Below are positions 40,396-49,826 of a stretch of 64,000 bases of DNA, in pieces. How positions within the stretch are numbered: the first letter of the stretch is position 1; each line of letters opens with the position of its first letter. The translations under genes and the position numbers were made by a program. The stretch covers positions 1 to 64,000 of the forward strand of contig NZ_FUXU01000005.1 of the NCBI RefSeq assembly GCF_900167155.1, in the 5' to 3' direction. This DNA comes from Enterovibrio nigricans DSM 22720 (lineage in GTDB: Bacteria > Pseudomonadota > Gammaproteobacteria > Enterobacterales > Vibrionaceae). Below the pieces are notes generated by a model, which was not told the origin of the DNA, did no database searches, and worked only from the letters and a program-made list of their open reading frames with translations.

Positions 40396-41142
40396 TTACA
40401 GGTGCATACCGATGCGGAAGATCGCTGCGTCGCCGTAACCGTCAACACCAAGCTTGTTCGCGAAGTAGCGGTAAGTCAGGCTGGTGTATACGCGGTCTGT
40501 GATGTCGTAAGACAGAACCACTGCACCGTTCAGGCCAGCAGACTTAGTGCCTACTTGTGCTTGGTATTCTTCAGAACGAGCAAATTCTACTTCGTTCCAG
40601 TTTACCAGTTGTAGCGGCTGACCTGCGATTTCAAAGCTGTAACCTGCTGACCAACCAGCCATACCGCCGTTTAGGCCACTTGCAGTGCCTTTAGATGCGT
40701 CGTGAACACCAACCCAAGGCTTGAACCAGTAGTTGTCGCCAGTCAGGCCAACATAACCTAGACCCAGAACGCGGTTTTGCTCACCACCGAACTTGTTGTC
40801 AACCAGGTCGTAAATTTGACCATATGCAGTTACGTTGCCAGCAATTTTATAGTGGATAGAAAACTTTGCTGCTTGGCCGCGCTCGTCAGAACCTTTGTTC
40901 AGTTTCTCGTACTCGTAGAAACCGTAGATCTCACCCCAAGTGAAGCCTGCGCCACCTTCAGCACCGATAGTGATGTGGTCGTCACGCATGTCGCTTACAT
41001 CTTTACCATCAAAGCCTTGAGTACCGTTGGTCCAAGTCAGGTAGTCAGTGTATACGTTACCGAAACCGTACAGATATTCAGCTTGAGCAGGTACAGCAGC
41101 AGTTGCTGCCAGAATGCTAAGTGCTACTACAGATTTACGCAT
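40396..41142 (-). CDS. ompK: Outer membrane protein OmpK (Tsx-like nucleoside channel)
   Basis: A 248-residue outer-membrane barrel. A signal peptide (MRKSVVALSILAATAAVPAQA) precedes EYLYGFGNVYTDYLTW, and the C-terminus ends with aromatic/hydrophobic alternation (AAIFRIGMHL), like OmpK, the vibriophage KVP40 receptor and relative of the nucleoside porin Tsx. A nucleoside-uptake role is inferred from the Tsx relationship and supported by PurR/CytR-like and CRP-like sites upstream. Single-gene unit. Confidence 0.9.
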   Translation of the reverse strand: MRKSVVALSILAATAAVPAQAEYLYGFGNVYTDYLTWTNGTQGFDGKDVSDMRDDHITIGAEGGAGFTWGEIYGFYEYEKLNKGSDERGQAAKFSIHYKIAGNVTAYGQIYDLVDNKFGGEQNRVLGLGYVGLTGDNYWFKPWVGVHDASKGTASGLNGGMAGWSAGYSFEIAGQPLQLVNWNEVEFARSEEYQAQVGTKSAGLNGAVVLSYDITDRVYTSLTYRYFANKLGVDGYGDAAIFRIGMHL

Positions 41143-41256
41143 CTTTAGTTCTCATTACATCGTCTGGGTTGAGTGGCAAAGACACCGTTGTGGTTGGACC
41201 TCCGCCGTTGCGAGCGCCATTCTAGGGGAAAGTTCAAAAAAGAAAATGCAATGAAA

Positions 41257-41272
41257 TAGCAAACGTTTGCTA
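41257..41272. promoter_or_regulatory. PurR/CytR-like palindrome upstream of ompK
   Basis: TAGCAAACGTTTGCTA is a perfect 16-base palindrome sharing the GCAAACGTTTGC core of the PurR operator. CytR-type octamer relatives AATGCAAT (41245-41252) and GTTGCAAT (41290-41297) flank it. Which LacI-family protein binds is undecided. Confidence 0.6.
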
Positions 41273-41274
41273 GA

Positions 41275-41290
41275 TGTGATCTTGATCTCG
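41275..41290. promoter_or_regulatory. Possible CRP site upstream of ompK
   Basis: TGTGATCTTGATCTCG has a perfect TGTGA half-site and a partial second half (consensus TGTGA-N6-TCACA). Overlapping CRP and CytR-type sites are the known arrangement at E. coli tsx. Confidence 0.5.
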
Positions 41291-41398
41291 TTGCAATGGA
41301 TTACATTTGCTATAAGTGTTTCAGAATATGACGAGCGTAAATGTTTTATGGGGAGAAATGAGGTAGGCCCGCGACATATGTCGCGGGATCAACAGATT

Positions 41399-42793
41399 TT
41401 AGTGGGTGCTTTGAGCGTCTGAGAGGCGTTTAAAGTGCTTTCTCAAGCCGACGATCATGGCGAGGCTGGGTAATACCATCAAGGTGGTTAAAATAAAGAA
41501 CAGTGACCACGGATTGAGCCAAGTGATGTGATGCAACCATTCAAATTGTTCAATCCAGTCGACGAGCGAACCACTAAATGACGAAAGCGTGGTCCGACTG
41601 AGGTTACCCAAGGATGCCAACAATGCATATTGGGTCGCTGAAAAAGCGCGGCCAGTTAAGAACGTCAAGAAGGTCACGAATGCGATGGTGGCAAATGCAC
41701 TGGTGAAGTTGTCTACGAGGATAGTCGCGAGAAATAGGTCTTCGTTTGGCCCTATTTGTGCCATTAGTGCGAACATCAAATTGCTTCCCGCCATGGCTAA
41801 GCCGCCAATCAGTAGTCCTCTTACAACCCCAAAGCGAACGTTGATGGCACTACCTAATAAGGTGAAAGCAACCGTTGCTCCCCAACCGATAAGCTTGGAA
41901 TAGTAACCGATCTGTTCGTTGCTAAATCCGACTTCTTTGTAAAATACGATCGACATACGGCCAAGAAAAGCCTCACCAATCTTGAACAGAAAAACGAACA
42001 ATAACAACGTCATAGCGACTTTTACGCCATTGCGGCGGAAGAATTCTGCAAAAGGTTCAACAATGGTGACGGAGAACCAAACGAGCAGGCTGCTTTCCCC
42101 TTTATTTAGCTGTTTTGCGTACCGAGATTCCGCATCGGCCTGCAAGGTATCTCGTTGCGACTCTGGCTCTCTGACAAATAGCGTAAACAGGATCAAAAGA
42201 CCAATAAACCCGGCCATGCCGTAATAAACGCCATTCCAACCGATCGTGTCTGCATTGATAAACGCGAAATAGCCTGGAAGGCTGTATCCCGTCCACCAAC
42301 CAATCACAGCCATGGCGGCCGCTTGAGGCATCTTCGATTTCTCATGCTCTTCAAAACTGTCAATACGGAAAGCATCTATCGCAATGTCTTGCGTAGCAGA
42401 TACGATGGCGATCAATAACGCTAACACTGACGTTAGCCAAAGATTGAAGGACGGATCGGTTTGGGTGATTGCTAGCGTACAAGCGAGCATGATTACTTGC
42501 ATCAGGAAAATCCAGCTACGACGCTGTCCCAGCCATGCATGTAGATAGGGGAGTTTAATTCGATCGATTAACGGGGCCCACACCCAGTTGAACGCATAAA
42601 CAACAAAGACAGAGCCGAATAACCCTATGGCAGTTCGTGTAAGTCCAGCATCTTTGAGCCAACCGGACATGTTTGAGCCAATGAGTAACCACGGGAAGCC
42701 ACTGGCACACCCGAGCATAAAAACCCATAAAAGTCGGCGGTCGAGATAGCTTTCTAACGTTTCTCGCCAAGAGAGAGCGGAGGCTTTGGACAC
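41399..42793 (-). CDS. ampG: Muropeptide permease AmpG
   Basis: A 464-residue, roughly 12-helix MFS transporter importing GlcNAc-anhydromuropeptides from the periplasm for cell-wall recycling; imported fragments induce AmpC-type beta-lactamases in many species. Motifs: GCASGFPWLLIGSNMSGWLKDAGLTRTAIG, NWVWAPLIDRIKLP, QDIAIDAFRIDSFEE. The nearby yajG on the same strand matches the E. coli yajG-ampG linkage, here with two genes inserted between. Confidence 0.92.
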   Translation of the reverse strand: MSKASALSWRETLESYLDRRLLWVFMLGCASGFPWLLIGSNMSGWLKDAGLTRTAIGLFGSVFVVYAFNWVWAPLIDRIKLPYLHAWLGQRRSWIFLMQVIMLACTLAITQTDPSFNLWLTSVLALLIAIVSATQDIAIDAFRIDSFEEHEKSKMPQAAAMAVIGWWTGYSLPGYFAFINADTIGWNGVYYGMAGFIGLLILFTLFVREPESQRDTLQADAESRYAKQLNKGESSLLVWFSVTIVEPFAEFFRRNGVKVAMTLLLFVFLFKIGEAFLGRMSIVFYKEVGFSNEQIGYYSKLIGWGATVAFTLLGSAINVRFGVVRGLLIGGLAMAGSNLMFALMAQIGPNEDLFLATILVDNFTSAFATIAFVTFLTFLTGRAFSATQYALLASLGNLSRTTLSSFSGSLVDWIEQFEWLHHITWLNPWSLFFILTTLMVLPSLAMIVGLRKHFKRLSDAQSTH

Positions 42794-42842
42794 GAGTTGT
42801 AGTCCCTGTTGCGCTTGAATGATAGAACCATGCTACCGTGCT

Positions 42843-43208
42843 TCAAGGACGAATGCCATGCGCGAAGTTTGGGATTTTTCCTTTGTTGATCAAATAACAA
42901 GCGCATTCTTGGATGCGTTGTTTCACAAAGCGGTTACCTCGAAGCTCATCTTCACGGCGAGCGTCGATAAGATAGAGAAGGTACCAGTACACTGACTCGT
43001 ACGTGTTTTCTGGCGTGCCGCCGGGAATGGCAAGTTGCCACCAATCTTTGAACTGCTTTTGGCTAGATGCTCTTAATTCGTCATAGTCAGATTGTCTAAT
43101 GATGAAGCGAATAACATCAGCCGCAAACGCCGGGGCATATTGTCGTATATGCTCCTCGGCGAAGTGTTCATTATTAGGTTCGGGATTGTTTGTGATCAGT
43201 TCCAGCAT
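42843..43208 (-). CDS. Hypothetical protein (121 aa)
   Basis: A soluble 121-residue protein, MLELITNNPEPNNEHFAEEH..., with many aromatic residues (FKDWWQLAIPGG, YESVYWYLLYLIDARREDEL), no signal peptide or membrane helix and two Cys in ECACYL. I do not recognise the family. It begins 14 bases after the cyclophilin stop in the yajG-ppiA-orf-ampG series and has AGGGA at the start. Base composition resembles its neighbours, so it is likely a native conserved gene of unknown role. Confidence 0.75.
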   Translation of the reverse strand: MLELITNNPEPNNEHFAEEHIRQYAPAFAADVIRFIIRQSDYDELRASSQKQFKDWWQLAIPGGTPENTYESVYWYLLYLIDARREDELRGNRFVKQRIQECACYLINKGKIPNFAHGIRP

Positions 43209-43222
43209 TCCCTAACTACCTG

Positions 43223-43795
43223 TTACTTATTGGAGATGATAATTTTCTCAATAAGTATAGGTTGCTGGGGAACATCACGCATGCGGGTTTCTGGGATTGT
43301 GACAGTTTTAACGGTTGTCATTTTTTCAACCGTGTTAAACCCTTCGATTACTTTTCCAAACACTGTGTAGCCGTGTTTGTATGCGCTGCCATCTAAGTTA
43401 CTGTTGTTTTGCAGATTAATATAGAACTGACGCGTTGCAGAATCGGGTTGCTGTTTACGTGCCATCGCAATCGTGCCACGGCTGTTACTCAGACCATTTT
43501 TTGATTCGTTGACGACTTCACCATAGGTGTTTGGCATTGGCATGAAGGATTTGTCATAGCCACCACCCTGTGCAACAAAGCCGGGTATGACACGGTGAAA
43601 TTGCGTGCCAACATAGCTGCCGTCGTCCACATACTTCAGGAAGTTTTCTACAGTTTTTGGGGCTTTCTCTGGGAACAGTTCCAACTTGAAGTCACCTAAG
43701 TTAGTCTCGACTTCAACGATTGGGTTTGCCGCCAATGCTGGTAAAGCAAACAGTATCGACGTGGCGATGACTGCGCTTTTCAGAATTGATTTCAT
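43223..43795 (-). CDS. ppiA: Periplasmic peptidyl-prolyl cis-trans isomerase (cyclophilin)
   Basis: A 190-residue cyclophilin with a signal peptide (MKSILKSAVIATSILFALPALAA) followed by NPIVEVETNLGDFKLELFPEKAPKTVENFL, the active-site FHRVIPGFVAQGGG with the catalytic Arg, and FYINL plus YTVFGKVIEG. Signal sequence and length fit PpiA rather than cytoplasmic PpiB. Start abuts the yajG stop (TAAATG), so they are coupled. Confidence 0.9.
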   Translation of the reverse strand: MKSILKSAVIATSILFALPALAANPIVEVETNLGDFKLELFPEKAPKTVENFLKYVDDGSYVGTQFHRVIPGFVAQGGGYDKSFMPMPNTYGEVVNESKNGLSNSRGTIAMARKQQPDSATRQFYINLQNNSNLDGSAYKHGYTVFGKVIEGFNTVEKMTTVKTVTIPETRMRDVPQQPILIEKIIISNK

Positions 43796-44368
43796 TTAAA
43801 AGTTCTCGTTCATAAAGGTATTGAGTTGCTTGTCTTGCGCAATGTCTTGCAAAACAGCTTCTAACAGGCTGTTCAAAGCCACTTCCATTTCTTCTACAGA
43901 AACGCTGCTTGCGCCCTCTGATGTTGCTTTGCCAGAGTAACGTTTTACAAATTTAGTGTTGTCAGTTTCAGCAACCAATTGGATTTGAACATTGGTGACC
44001 ATGTTGTGAGACAACATTGAATGCTCAACTTTTACCAGTGCGTCTAACAGATCGAGTCGTACCTTGTTTGGGCTGTCAGTACCGACTTTATAACCTTGAG
44101 AGCTTAGCTGGCGTGACAGGGCATTTTCCAACACAACACGTACATTTGACGTGGCTTGAATAGGCTGCACATTCTTTCTGCCGTTATCGACAACGGCAAC
44201 AAACTGAGCCGTTCTAAGGTCTCGGCTTTCTACTGACAGCGATTTGCCTTGTGCAATTGGTACGTTAGAGATTGTCGGATTCGGTGCAATCGTCAACTGC
44301 GGTTCTCTCGGTGTAGAGCAAGCACTCAAACCAAGAACGAGGCCAGTAATTAGCAGTAGTTTTTTCAT
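43796..44368 (-). CDS. yajG: YajG-family lipoprotein
   Basis: A 190-residue lipoprotein: signal MKKLLLITGLVLGLSAC with lipobox LSAC (Cys17), then a YajG-like domain (TIAPNPTISNVPIAQGKSLSVESRDLRTAQFVA). Function unknown; genetically linked to ampG in many gammaproteobacteria. It is 27 bases downstream of rlmG on the same strand. Confidence 0.88.
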   Translation of the reverse strand: MKKLLLITGLVLGLSACSTPREPQLTIAPNPTISNVPIAQGKSLSVESRDLRTAQFVAVVDNGRKNVQPIQATSNVRVVLENALSRQLSSQGYKVGTDSPNKVRLDLLDALVKVEHSMLSHNMVTNVQIQLVAETDNTKFVKRYSGKATSEGASSVSVEEMEVALNSLLEAVLQDIAQDKQLNTFMNENF

Positions 44369-44395
44369 GTGTTAACGCATCCCTTAAGTGTCTTG

Positions 44396-45529
44396 CTACT
44401 TTTGAGCTTCGACAATAACAAACTTTTGGTTAGAAGCAATGACTTGAGCATTGCCAAAAAGACGTTTCAATTTAGCATGATAGCCGAGGTGTCTGTTTCC
44501 AATAACAACAATACGTCCCTTAGGCTCTAGAACCCGCCTAGCGTCACAAAACATCTGCCATGCAATGTGGTCTGTCACCGCATGGAGTTGATGAAACGGA
44601 GGATTACAAAGCACCAAATCAGCGGTGTTGTTTTCAAAGTTATCCAGACAGTTATTTGCTAGGCAGCGGGTACGACTTTCATCAATACCATGGTTTTTCA
44701 GGTTCAACGTTGCTGAGGCTACTGCCATGTGGCTTTCGTCTACCGCAGTAATTGACGCTTGAGGGTTCAAGCGAGCAGCTTGGATAGACAAAACGCCATT
44801 ACCACAGCCTAAGTCAATAATGTGCTTGATGTCGCTCGACTGCGGAATGTGTTCTAACATCAAATAGGCTGCAATATCGAGGCTCTCAGAAGAGAATACA
44901 TTCGCATGGTTTGCCAATGATAGTTTGTATTCAGGCACATCAAACGACGTGGTCGCTACAGATAAATGGTCTAGCTGTTTTTCTTTTTGCGTATAGATGA
45001 TTCGGGCTTTCTTCTTCGCCAATGAGGTTGTGGTTGTACCTAGGTGTTTTTCAAATAATTTAAGCGTAGACGTATGAATGTCTTTGGCTTTTGCACCAGT
45101 AATCAAGGTTAGTTTGTTGTTTTTCAGCGTTGAAATCTGCTGCAATTGCCAAATCAGTAGCCGATTATTTTTCGGCAATTTCATGATGGCGATGTCGACG
45201 TCGGATGGCAGGGGATCGACAGAAGTTAGCAGCGTGGTATTTTTGCCGTCGAGCATATTATCAGTCAGGTTCTGTTCAACGCTTAGCTGCGATAATAAGG
45301 AGTCGTTAACGACGGTGACACGCATTCCCTTCAACGACGCCCAACACGTTATTGCGCCAAAGCCTTCGTTTAGCACGAGTAAGTGAGTATTCTCAGCAAG
45401 CTCCATGCTCTCAAGGTGTTCAATAAGATACTCGTCAGCAGCATCCCATGCTTGTAAGGTCTCATTTTTCTGTATTGGGTATCGGCGCAGCGAAAGCGCA
45501 ATCCCAGAAATTTCTAATGTGGTTTTCAT
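44396..45529 (-). CDS. rlmG: 23S rRNA (guanine-1835-N2)-methyltransferase RlmG
   Basis: A 377-residue SAM-dependent methyltransferase. The N-terminal half is a degenerate methyltransferase domain (LQAWDAADEYLIEHLES...). The C-terminal half is catalytic, with SAM motif IIDLGCGNGVLSIQAA, VDESHMAVASATLNL, and the N-methylation motif NPPFHQ. Alignable from memory with E. coli RlmG along its length, including GAKAKDIHTSTLKLFEKHLG. Divergent from bolA. Confidence 0.92.
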   Translation of the reverse strand: MKTTLEISGIALSLRRYPIQKNETLQAWDAADEYLIEHLESMELAENTHLLVLNEGFGAITCWASLKGMRVTVVNDSLLSQLSVEQNLTDNMLDGKNTTLLTSVDPLPSDVDIAIMKLPKNNRLLIWQLQQISTLKNNKLTLITGAKAKDIHTSTLKLFEKHLGTTTTSLAKKKARIIYTQKEKQLDHLSVATTSFDVPEYKLSLANHANVFSSESLDIAAYLMLEHIPQSSDIKHIIDLGCGNGVLSIQAARLNPQASITAVDESHMAVASATLNLKNHGIDESRTRCLANNCLDNFENNTADLVLCNPPFHQLHAVTDHIAWQMFCDARRVLEPKGRIVVIGNRHLGYHAKLKRLFGNAQVIASNQKFVIVEAQK

Positions 45530-45653
45530 GGACGGAGTCAGCGAAGCTCTTTGAATAATGCGTTATATTGTCGCAAATGAGAGGAATACTGCAATTATCT
45601 TGATCGAAACCAAGGATAATTTTGCAGATAGATAAGCATGACGTGAGGAAGTA

Positions 45654-45980
45654 ATGGTCATTCAGCAGCGAATTGAAGAAAAACTAAACACCGCTTTTTC
45701 GCCTATACATATAGAAGTTAAAAACGAAAGTTATATGCACAATGTTCCAGAAGGGGCCGAAAGCCATTTCAAGGTAACCATAGTGAGTGCAGACTTTGAT
45801 GGACTTAGGCTAATAGCAAGGCATCGTGCGGTAAATACGACGCTCGCTGACGAATTAAAAAATGATATTCATGCGTTAGCCATCCATACTTATACTGAAA
45901 AAGAATGGTTAGAGTCGAAAGGAGATGTGCCCGTTTCGCCAGCATGTCGAGGTGGTTCTCTGTTTGACAGTAAAGACTAA
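45654..45980 (+). CDS. bolA: BolA family protein
   Basis: A 108-residue BolA protein with IQQRIEEKLNTAFSPIHIEVKNESYMH, the signature GAESHFKVTIVSADFDGLRLIARHRAVN with the conserved His, and IHALAIHTYTEKEW. BolA proteins work with monothiol glutaredoxins in Fe-S handling and influence cell shape in stationary phase. GAGGAAG lies before the ATG. Upstream and divergent is rlmG; downstream a hairpin. Confidence 0.93.
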   Translation: MVIQQRIEEKLNTAFSPIHIEVKNESYMHNVPEGAESHFKVTIVSADFDGLRLIARHRAVNTTLADELKNDIHALAIHTYTEKEWLESKGDVPVSPACRGGSLFDSKD

Positions 45981-45984
45981 AACG

Positions 45985-46012
45985 CCACATTTTCACTCAT
46001 GAATAAATGTGG
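45985..46012 (+). terminator. Hairpin after bolA, possible terminator
   Basis: CCACATTT/AAATGTGG stem with a 12-base loop just after the bolA stop. Only TGATAAAA follows, so an intrinsic terminator is uncertain. Confidence 0.4.
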
Positions 46013-46468
46013 TGATAAAAACGAAAACGATAACGAGCAGTTAACAAGCGAGGCTGAAATGAGGCTTGTTGGGTAGTGATTTTGAGCAAATGTAGACCTT
46101 CTTAGTGTATTAACATCCTTGGAAATAGGGATGATGACTTTTACGTTTTGTTACCGTTTTAACACTTTGGAAACATGGTATTTACGCGTAAATTTGTGCA
46201 CTTGCTCATATTAATCACCAACAACTGGCGATACTTTGCCCAGTTGCCGAAAATTCAGTGTGTATCACGGTGATTGCCGTGGAATAGCGACTTTGGTTGA
46301 TGGTAGAATCCATCGCTTGAATACTAACCCTACGTGACAAGTTGTTGCGGGTTGGTGATGAGGAAGTTGCGAAGGTAAGGCCGGAGAACTGGCCCGCCAG
46401 ACAGTGGAAAGTCGTGTATTAACTGCGCAATAACAGAATTTTTTCCCGTTAATGTAGTGCAAGTGCGT
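46013..46468 (+). promoter_or_regulatory. Long nqr upstream/leader region
   Basis: About 455 bases without a gene. The first half is AT-rich and is the likely promoter area (AACAAGC/GCTTGTT repeat at about 46045-46071). The second half (about 46220-46440) is richer in GC and has many short complementary segments, e.g. CACGG/CCGTG at about 46266-46281 and GGCC-GGAGAACT-GGCC at about 46379-46395. This suggests a structured nqr leader. No match to a riboswitch class I know. Confidence 0.35.
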
Positions 46469-47809
46469 ATGATTACAATAAAAAAGGGTTTGGATATCCC
46501 AATTTCAGGGACTCCTGCTCAGGTGATAAATGATGGCCCAGCCATCACAAAAGTCGCCTTGCTTGGCGAAGAGTACGTTGGCATGCGTCCAACGATGCAT
46601 GTTCGTGTTGGGGATGTAGTGAAGAAAGGTCAGATTCTTTTTGAAGACAAAAAGAATCCAGGCGTTAAATTCACTGCTCCTGCAGCAGGTACTGTGGTTG
46701 AAATAAACCGCGGTGCTAAGCGTGTTCTTCAGTCTGTTGTCATCGAGATCGACGGCGACGAGCAAGTCACTTTCAATAAATATGAAGCTTCAGAAATTGC
46801 AGGCTTGGAGCGACAAGTTGTTGTAGAGCAACTTGTTGAATCAGGTATGTGGACTGCGCTTCGTACTCGCCCATTCAGCAAATCTCCAGCGGTAGACGCA
46901 AGTCCTGCAGCGGTATTTGTTACAGCAATGGACACAAATCCACTGGCAGCAAACGCTGAGCTGATCATCAATGAGCAGCAAGACGCTTTTGTGGCAGGTT
47001 TGGATGTTGTTTCTCGTCTGACTGACGGCAAAGTATTTGTGTGTAAAGGCGAATCAAGCCTGCCGCGCAGCAAGCAGTCAAGCGTAGAGGAACATGTGTT
47101 TGCTGGTCCGCATCCATCAGGTTTGGTTGGTACACACATCCATTTCCTACGTCCTGTAGGCACGAATGTGCAGGTATGGCACCTGAACTATCAAGATGTT
47201 ATCGCTTTCGGTAAGCTTTTCCTGACGGGTGAGCTTTATACTGATCGTGTTATCTCTCTGGCCGGTCCGGTTGTAAATAACCCTCGCCTGATTCGCACTC
47301 AAATTGGTGCGTCAGTTGCTGAACTGACTGACAAAGAGTTGATGCCTGGTGAAGTTCGTCTCATTTCTGGCTCGGTACTAAGCGGTACACAAGCTGGCGG
47401 TGTTCACGGTTACCTAGGTCGCTTCCATCTTCAGGTTAGTGCTCTGCGTGAAGGTCGTGAGAAAGAACTGTTTGGCTGGATAGTTCCAGGCAAAAACAAG
47501 TTCTCTGTAACCCGTGCTTTCCTTAGCCAGTTCTTTAAAGGTCAGCTGTTCAATATGACAACTACCACTAACGGTAGTGAGCGTTCAATGGTGCCAATTG
47601 GCAGCTATGAGCGTGTTATGCCATTGGACATTGAGCCAACTCTGTTGCTTCGTGATATCTGTGCAGGTGACCTGGACAGCATGGCGCAATTGGGCGCACT
47701 AGAACTAGATGCTGAAGATCTTGCTCTGTGTACGTTTGTTTGCCCTGGCAAATACGATTTTGGTCCTATGCTACGCGAGTGCCTAGATCAAATTGAGAAG
47801 GAAGGGTAA
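46469..47809 (+). CDS. nqrA: Na+-translocating NADH:quinone reductase subunit A
   Basis: A 446-residue peripheral, cytoplasm-facing subunit of the six-subunit sodium pump Na+-NQR. It starts [20 protein letters not shown], closely like V. cholerae NqrA, with [45 protein letters not shown] and [11 protein letters not shown] near the end. A longer frame starting at 46457 is not supported by conservation. First gene of nqrABCDEF; nqrB follows three bases later. Confidence 0.96.
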   Translation: MITIKKGLDIPISGTPAQVINDGPAITKVALLGEEYVGMRPTMHVRVGDVVKKGQILFEDKKNPGVKFTAPAAGTVVEINRGAKRVLQSVVIEIDGDEQVTFNKYEASEIAGLERQVVVEQLVESGMWTALRTRPFSKSPAVDASPAAVFVTAMDTNPLAANAELIINEQQDAFVAGLDVVSRLTDGKVFVCKGESSLPRSKQSSVEEHVFAGPHPSGLVGTHIHFLRPVGTNVQVWHLNYQDVIAFGKLFLTGELYTDRVISLAGPVVNNPRLIRTQIGASVAELTDKELMPGEVRLISGSVLSGTQAGGVHGYLGRFHLQVSALREGREKELFGWIVPGKNKFSVTRAFLSQFFKGQLFNMTTTTNGSERSMVPIGSYERVMPLDIEPTLLLRDICAGDLDSMAQLGALELDAEDLALCTFVCPGKYDFGPMLRECLDQIEKEG

Positions 47810-47812
47810 GCA

Positions 47813-49057
47813 ATGAGCCTGAAGAATTTCCTTGAAGATATCGAGCATCACTTTGAACCAGGTGGTAAACACGAGAAATGGTTTGCGCTGTATGAAGCAG
47901 TAGCAACACTTCTCTATACCCCAGGTCAAGTGACGAAACGTGGTGCGCACATCCGTGACAGCATCGACCTGAAGCGCATCATGATCATGGTGTGGATGGC
48001 GGTTTTCCCAGCAATGTTCTGGGGCATGTATAACACAGGTCACCAAGCTATTTCTGCGTTAAACGTCATGTACAGTGGCGAGCAGCTTGCCACTATTATC
48101 GGCGGTAACTGGCATTATTGGCTAACAGAAATGTTGGGCGGTTCGCTCTCAGCTGAAGCCGGCTGGGGCAGCATGATGTTGCTGGGCGCAACATACTTCC
48201 TACCTATCTACGCAACGGTATTCCTCGTTGGTGGTTTCTGGGAAGTGCTGTTCTGTATGGTGCGTAAGCACGAAGTTAACGAAGGTTTCTTTGTTACTTC
48301 AATCCTGTTTGCACTGATTGTCCCACCTACACTTCCTTTGTGGCAAGCGGCCTTGGGTATTACCTTTGGTGTTGTCGTTGCGAAAGAAATCTTCGGTGGT
48401 ACAGGTCGTAACTTCCTGAACCCGGCACTTGCTGGCCGTGCTTTCCTGTTCTTTGCATACCCTGCACAGATTTCAGGTGACCTGGTTTGGACCGCTGCGG
48501 ATGGCTTCTCTGGTGCAACTGCTCTTAGCCAATGGGCTGTGGGTGGTCAGGGTGCTTTGCTGAACAATGTTACGGGCGCTCCTATCTCTTGGATGGACGC
48601 ATTCATTGGTAACATCCCTGGTTCTATCGGTGAAGTATCTACGCTGGCAATCTTGATTGGTGGCGCAATGATCGTCGCAATGCGAATTGCATCTTGGCGC
48701 ATCATTGTGGGTACCATGATTGGTTTGGTTGCAACCGCTACGTTGTTTAACATTATCGGTTCAAGCACCAACCCAATGTTCAGCATGCCTTGGCATTGGC
48801 ACCTGGTTCTGGGTGGTTTTGCATTCGGTATGATGTTCATGGCAACCGACCCAGTTTCAGCGTCATTCACCAATAAAGCAAAATGGTGGTACGGCATCCT
48901 GATCGGTGCGATGGCAGTGATGATTCGTGTGGTTAACCCAGCTTACCCTGAGGGTATGATGCTGGCTATCCTGTTCGCGAACCTGTTTGCACCGCTGTTC
49001 GACAACCTGGTAGTTCAGGGCAACATCAAACGGAGACTGGCTCGTGTCAAGCAATAA
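47813..49057 (+). CDS. nqrB: Na+-NQR subunit B
   Basis: A 414-residue membrane subunit with about ten helices, carrying riboflavin and a covalently bound FMN and contributing the sodium path and quinone site. The flavinylation motif SGAT is present in [11 protein letters not shown]; by codon count its Thr is residue 236, the same number as in V. cholerae NqrB. Overlaps nqrC by 14 bases. Confidence 0.97.
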   Translation: MSLKNFLEDIEHHFEPGGKHEKWFALYEAVATLLYTPGQVTKRGAHIRDSIDLKRIMIMVWMAVFPAMFWGMYNTGHQAISALNVMYSGEQLATIIGGNWHYWLTEMLGGSLSAEAGWGSMMLLGATYFLPIYATVFLVGGFWEVLFCMVRKHEVNEGFFVTSILFALIVPPTLPLWQAALGITFGVVVAKEIFGGTGRNFLNPALAGRAFLFFAYPAQISGDLVWTAADGFSGATALSQWAVGGQGALLNNVTGAPISWMDAFIGNIPGSIGEVSTLAILIGGAMIVAMRIASWRIIVGTMIGLVATATLFNIIGSSTNPMFSMPWHWHLVLGGFAFGMMFMATDPVSASFTNKAKWWYGILIGAMAVMIRVVNPAYPEGMMLAILFANLFAPLFDNLVVQGNIKRRLARVKQ

Positions 49058-49826
49058 CGATAGCATTAAAAAAACGCTGACCGTAGTTATCGCACTGAGC
49101 TTAGTTTGTTCAGTTGTGGTTTCTTTCGCGGCTGTTTCTCTGCGTCCACTGCAAGAGAAAAATGCCGTATTGGACGTGCAGCGTAACATCCTTTCTGTTG
49201 CTGGCATTGATGCACAAGGCAACATCACGGGTACCTTCGACAAATTCATCGAACCACGTTTGGTTGACCTGAAAACAGGTGACTTTGTGGGTACGGTTGA
49301 CGAAGCGAAGAACTTTGACCTACGGATTGCGTCTTCAGACCCTTCTCAGTCAGAGAAGCTGACTGCTGAGCAGGACGTTGCGAAAATTGGTCGTCTAGCT
49401 GAAGTTGCTAAAGTGTACCTTGTGAAAAACAGCGAAGGTCAAACTGAGAAGCTGATCCTGCCAGTTCATGGTAGTGGTCTGTGGGGCATGATGTATGCGT
49501 TTGTCGCTTTGAATACAGACGGCAACACCATCGCTGACATCGCTTACTACCAACACGGTGAAACACCGGGGCTAGGTGGCGAGGTCGAAAACCCTCAATG
49601 GCGTGCTAAGTTCCACGACAAGTTGCTGTTTGATGACAAAGGTTATCCAGCTCTGAAAGTGGTTAAAGGCGGTGCACGACCTGGTGACGTTCATGGCGTA
49701 GACGGCCTGTCTGGTGCAACTTTGACGTCTAACGGTGTTCAGCACACGTTTGACTTCTGGTTCGGCGACAGCGCGTTTGGCCCATTCCTGAAGAAAGTTC
49801 AACAGGGAGAGCTGATCAATGGCTGA
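49044..49826 (+). CDS. nqrC: Na+-NQR subunit C
   Basis: A 260-residue subunit with one N-terminal membrane helix ([22 protein letters not shown]) and a periplasmic FMN-binding domain. The flavinylation motif is in [16 protein letters not shown] (Thr226 by codon count), target of ApbE encoded downstream. GTG start within the end of nqrB; overlaps nqrD by eight bases, so translation is coupled. Confidence 0.96.
   Translation: MSSNNDSIKKTLTVVIALSLVCSVVVSFAAVSLRPLQEKNAVLDVQRNILSVAGIDAQGNITGTFDKFIEPRLVDLKTGDFVGTVDEAKNFDLRIASSDPSQSEKLTAEQDVAKIGRLAEVAKVYLVKNSEGQTEKLILPVHGSGLWGMMYAFVALNTDGNTIADIAYYQHGETPGLGGEVENPQWRAKFHDKLLFDDKGYPALKVVKGGARPGDVHGVDGLSGATLTSNGVQHTFDFWFGDSAFGPFLKKVQQGELING

Noticed and set aside
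46505-46765. Minus-strand frame opposite the start of nqrA
   Set aside because: Entirely inside a highly conserved gene and without a ribosome-binding site.
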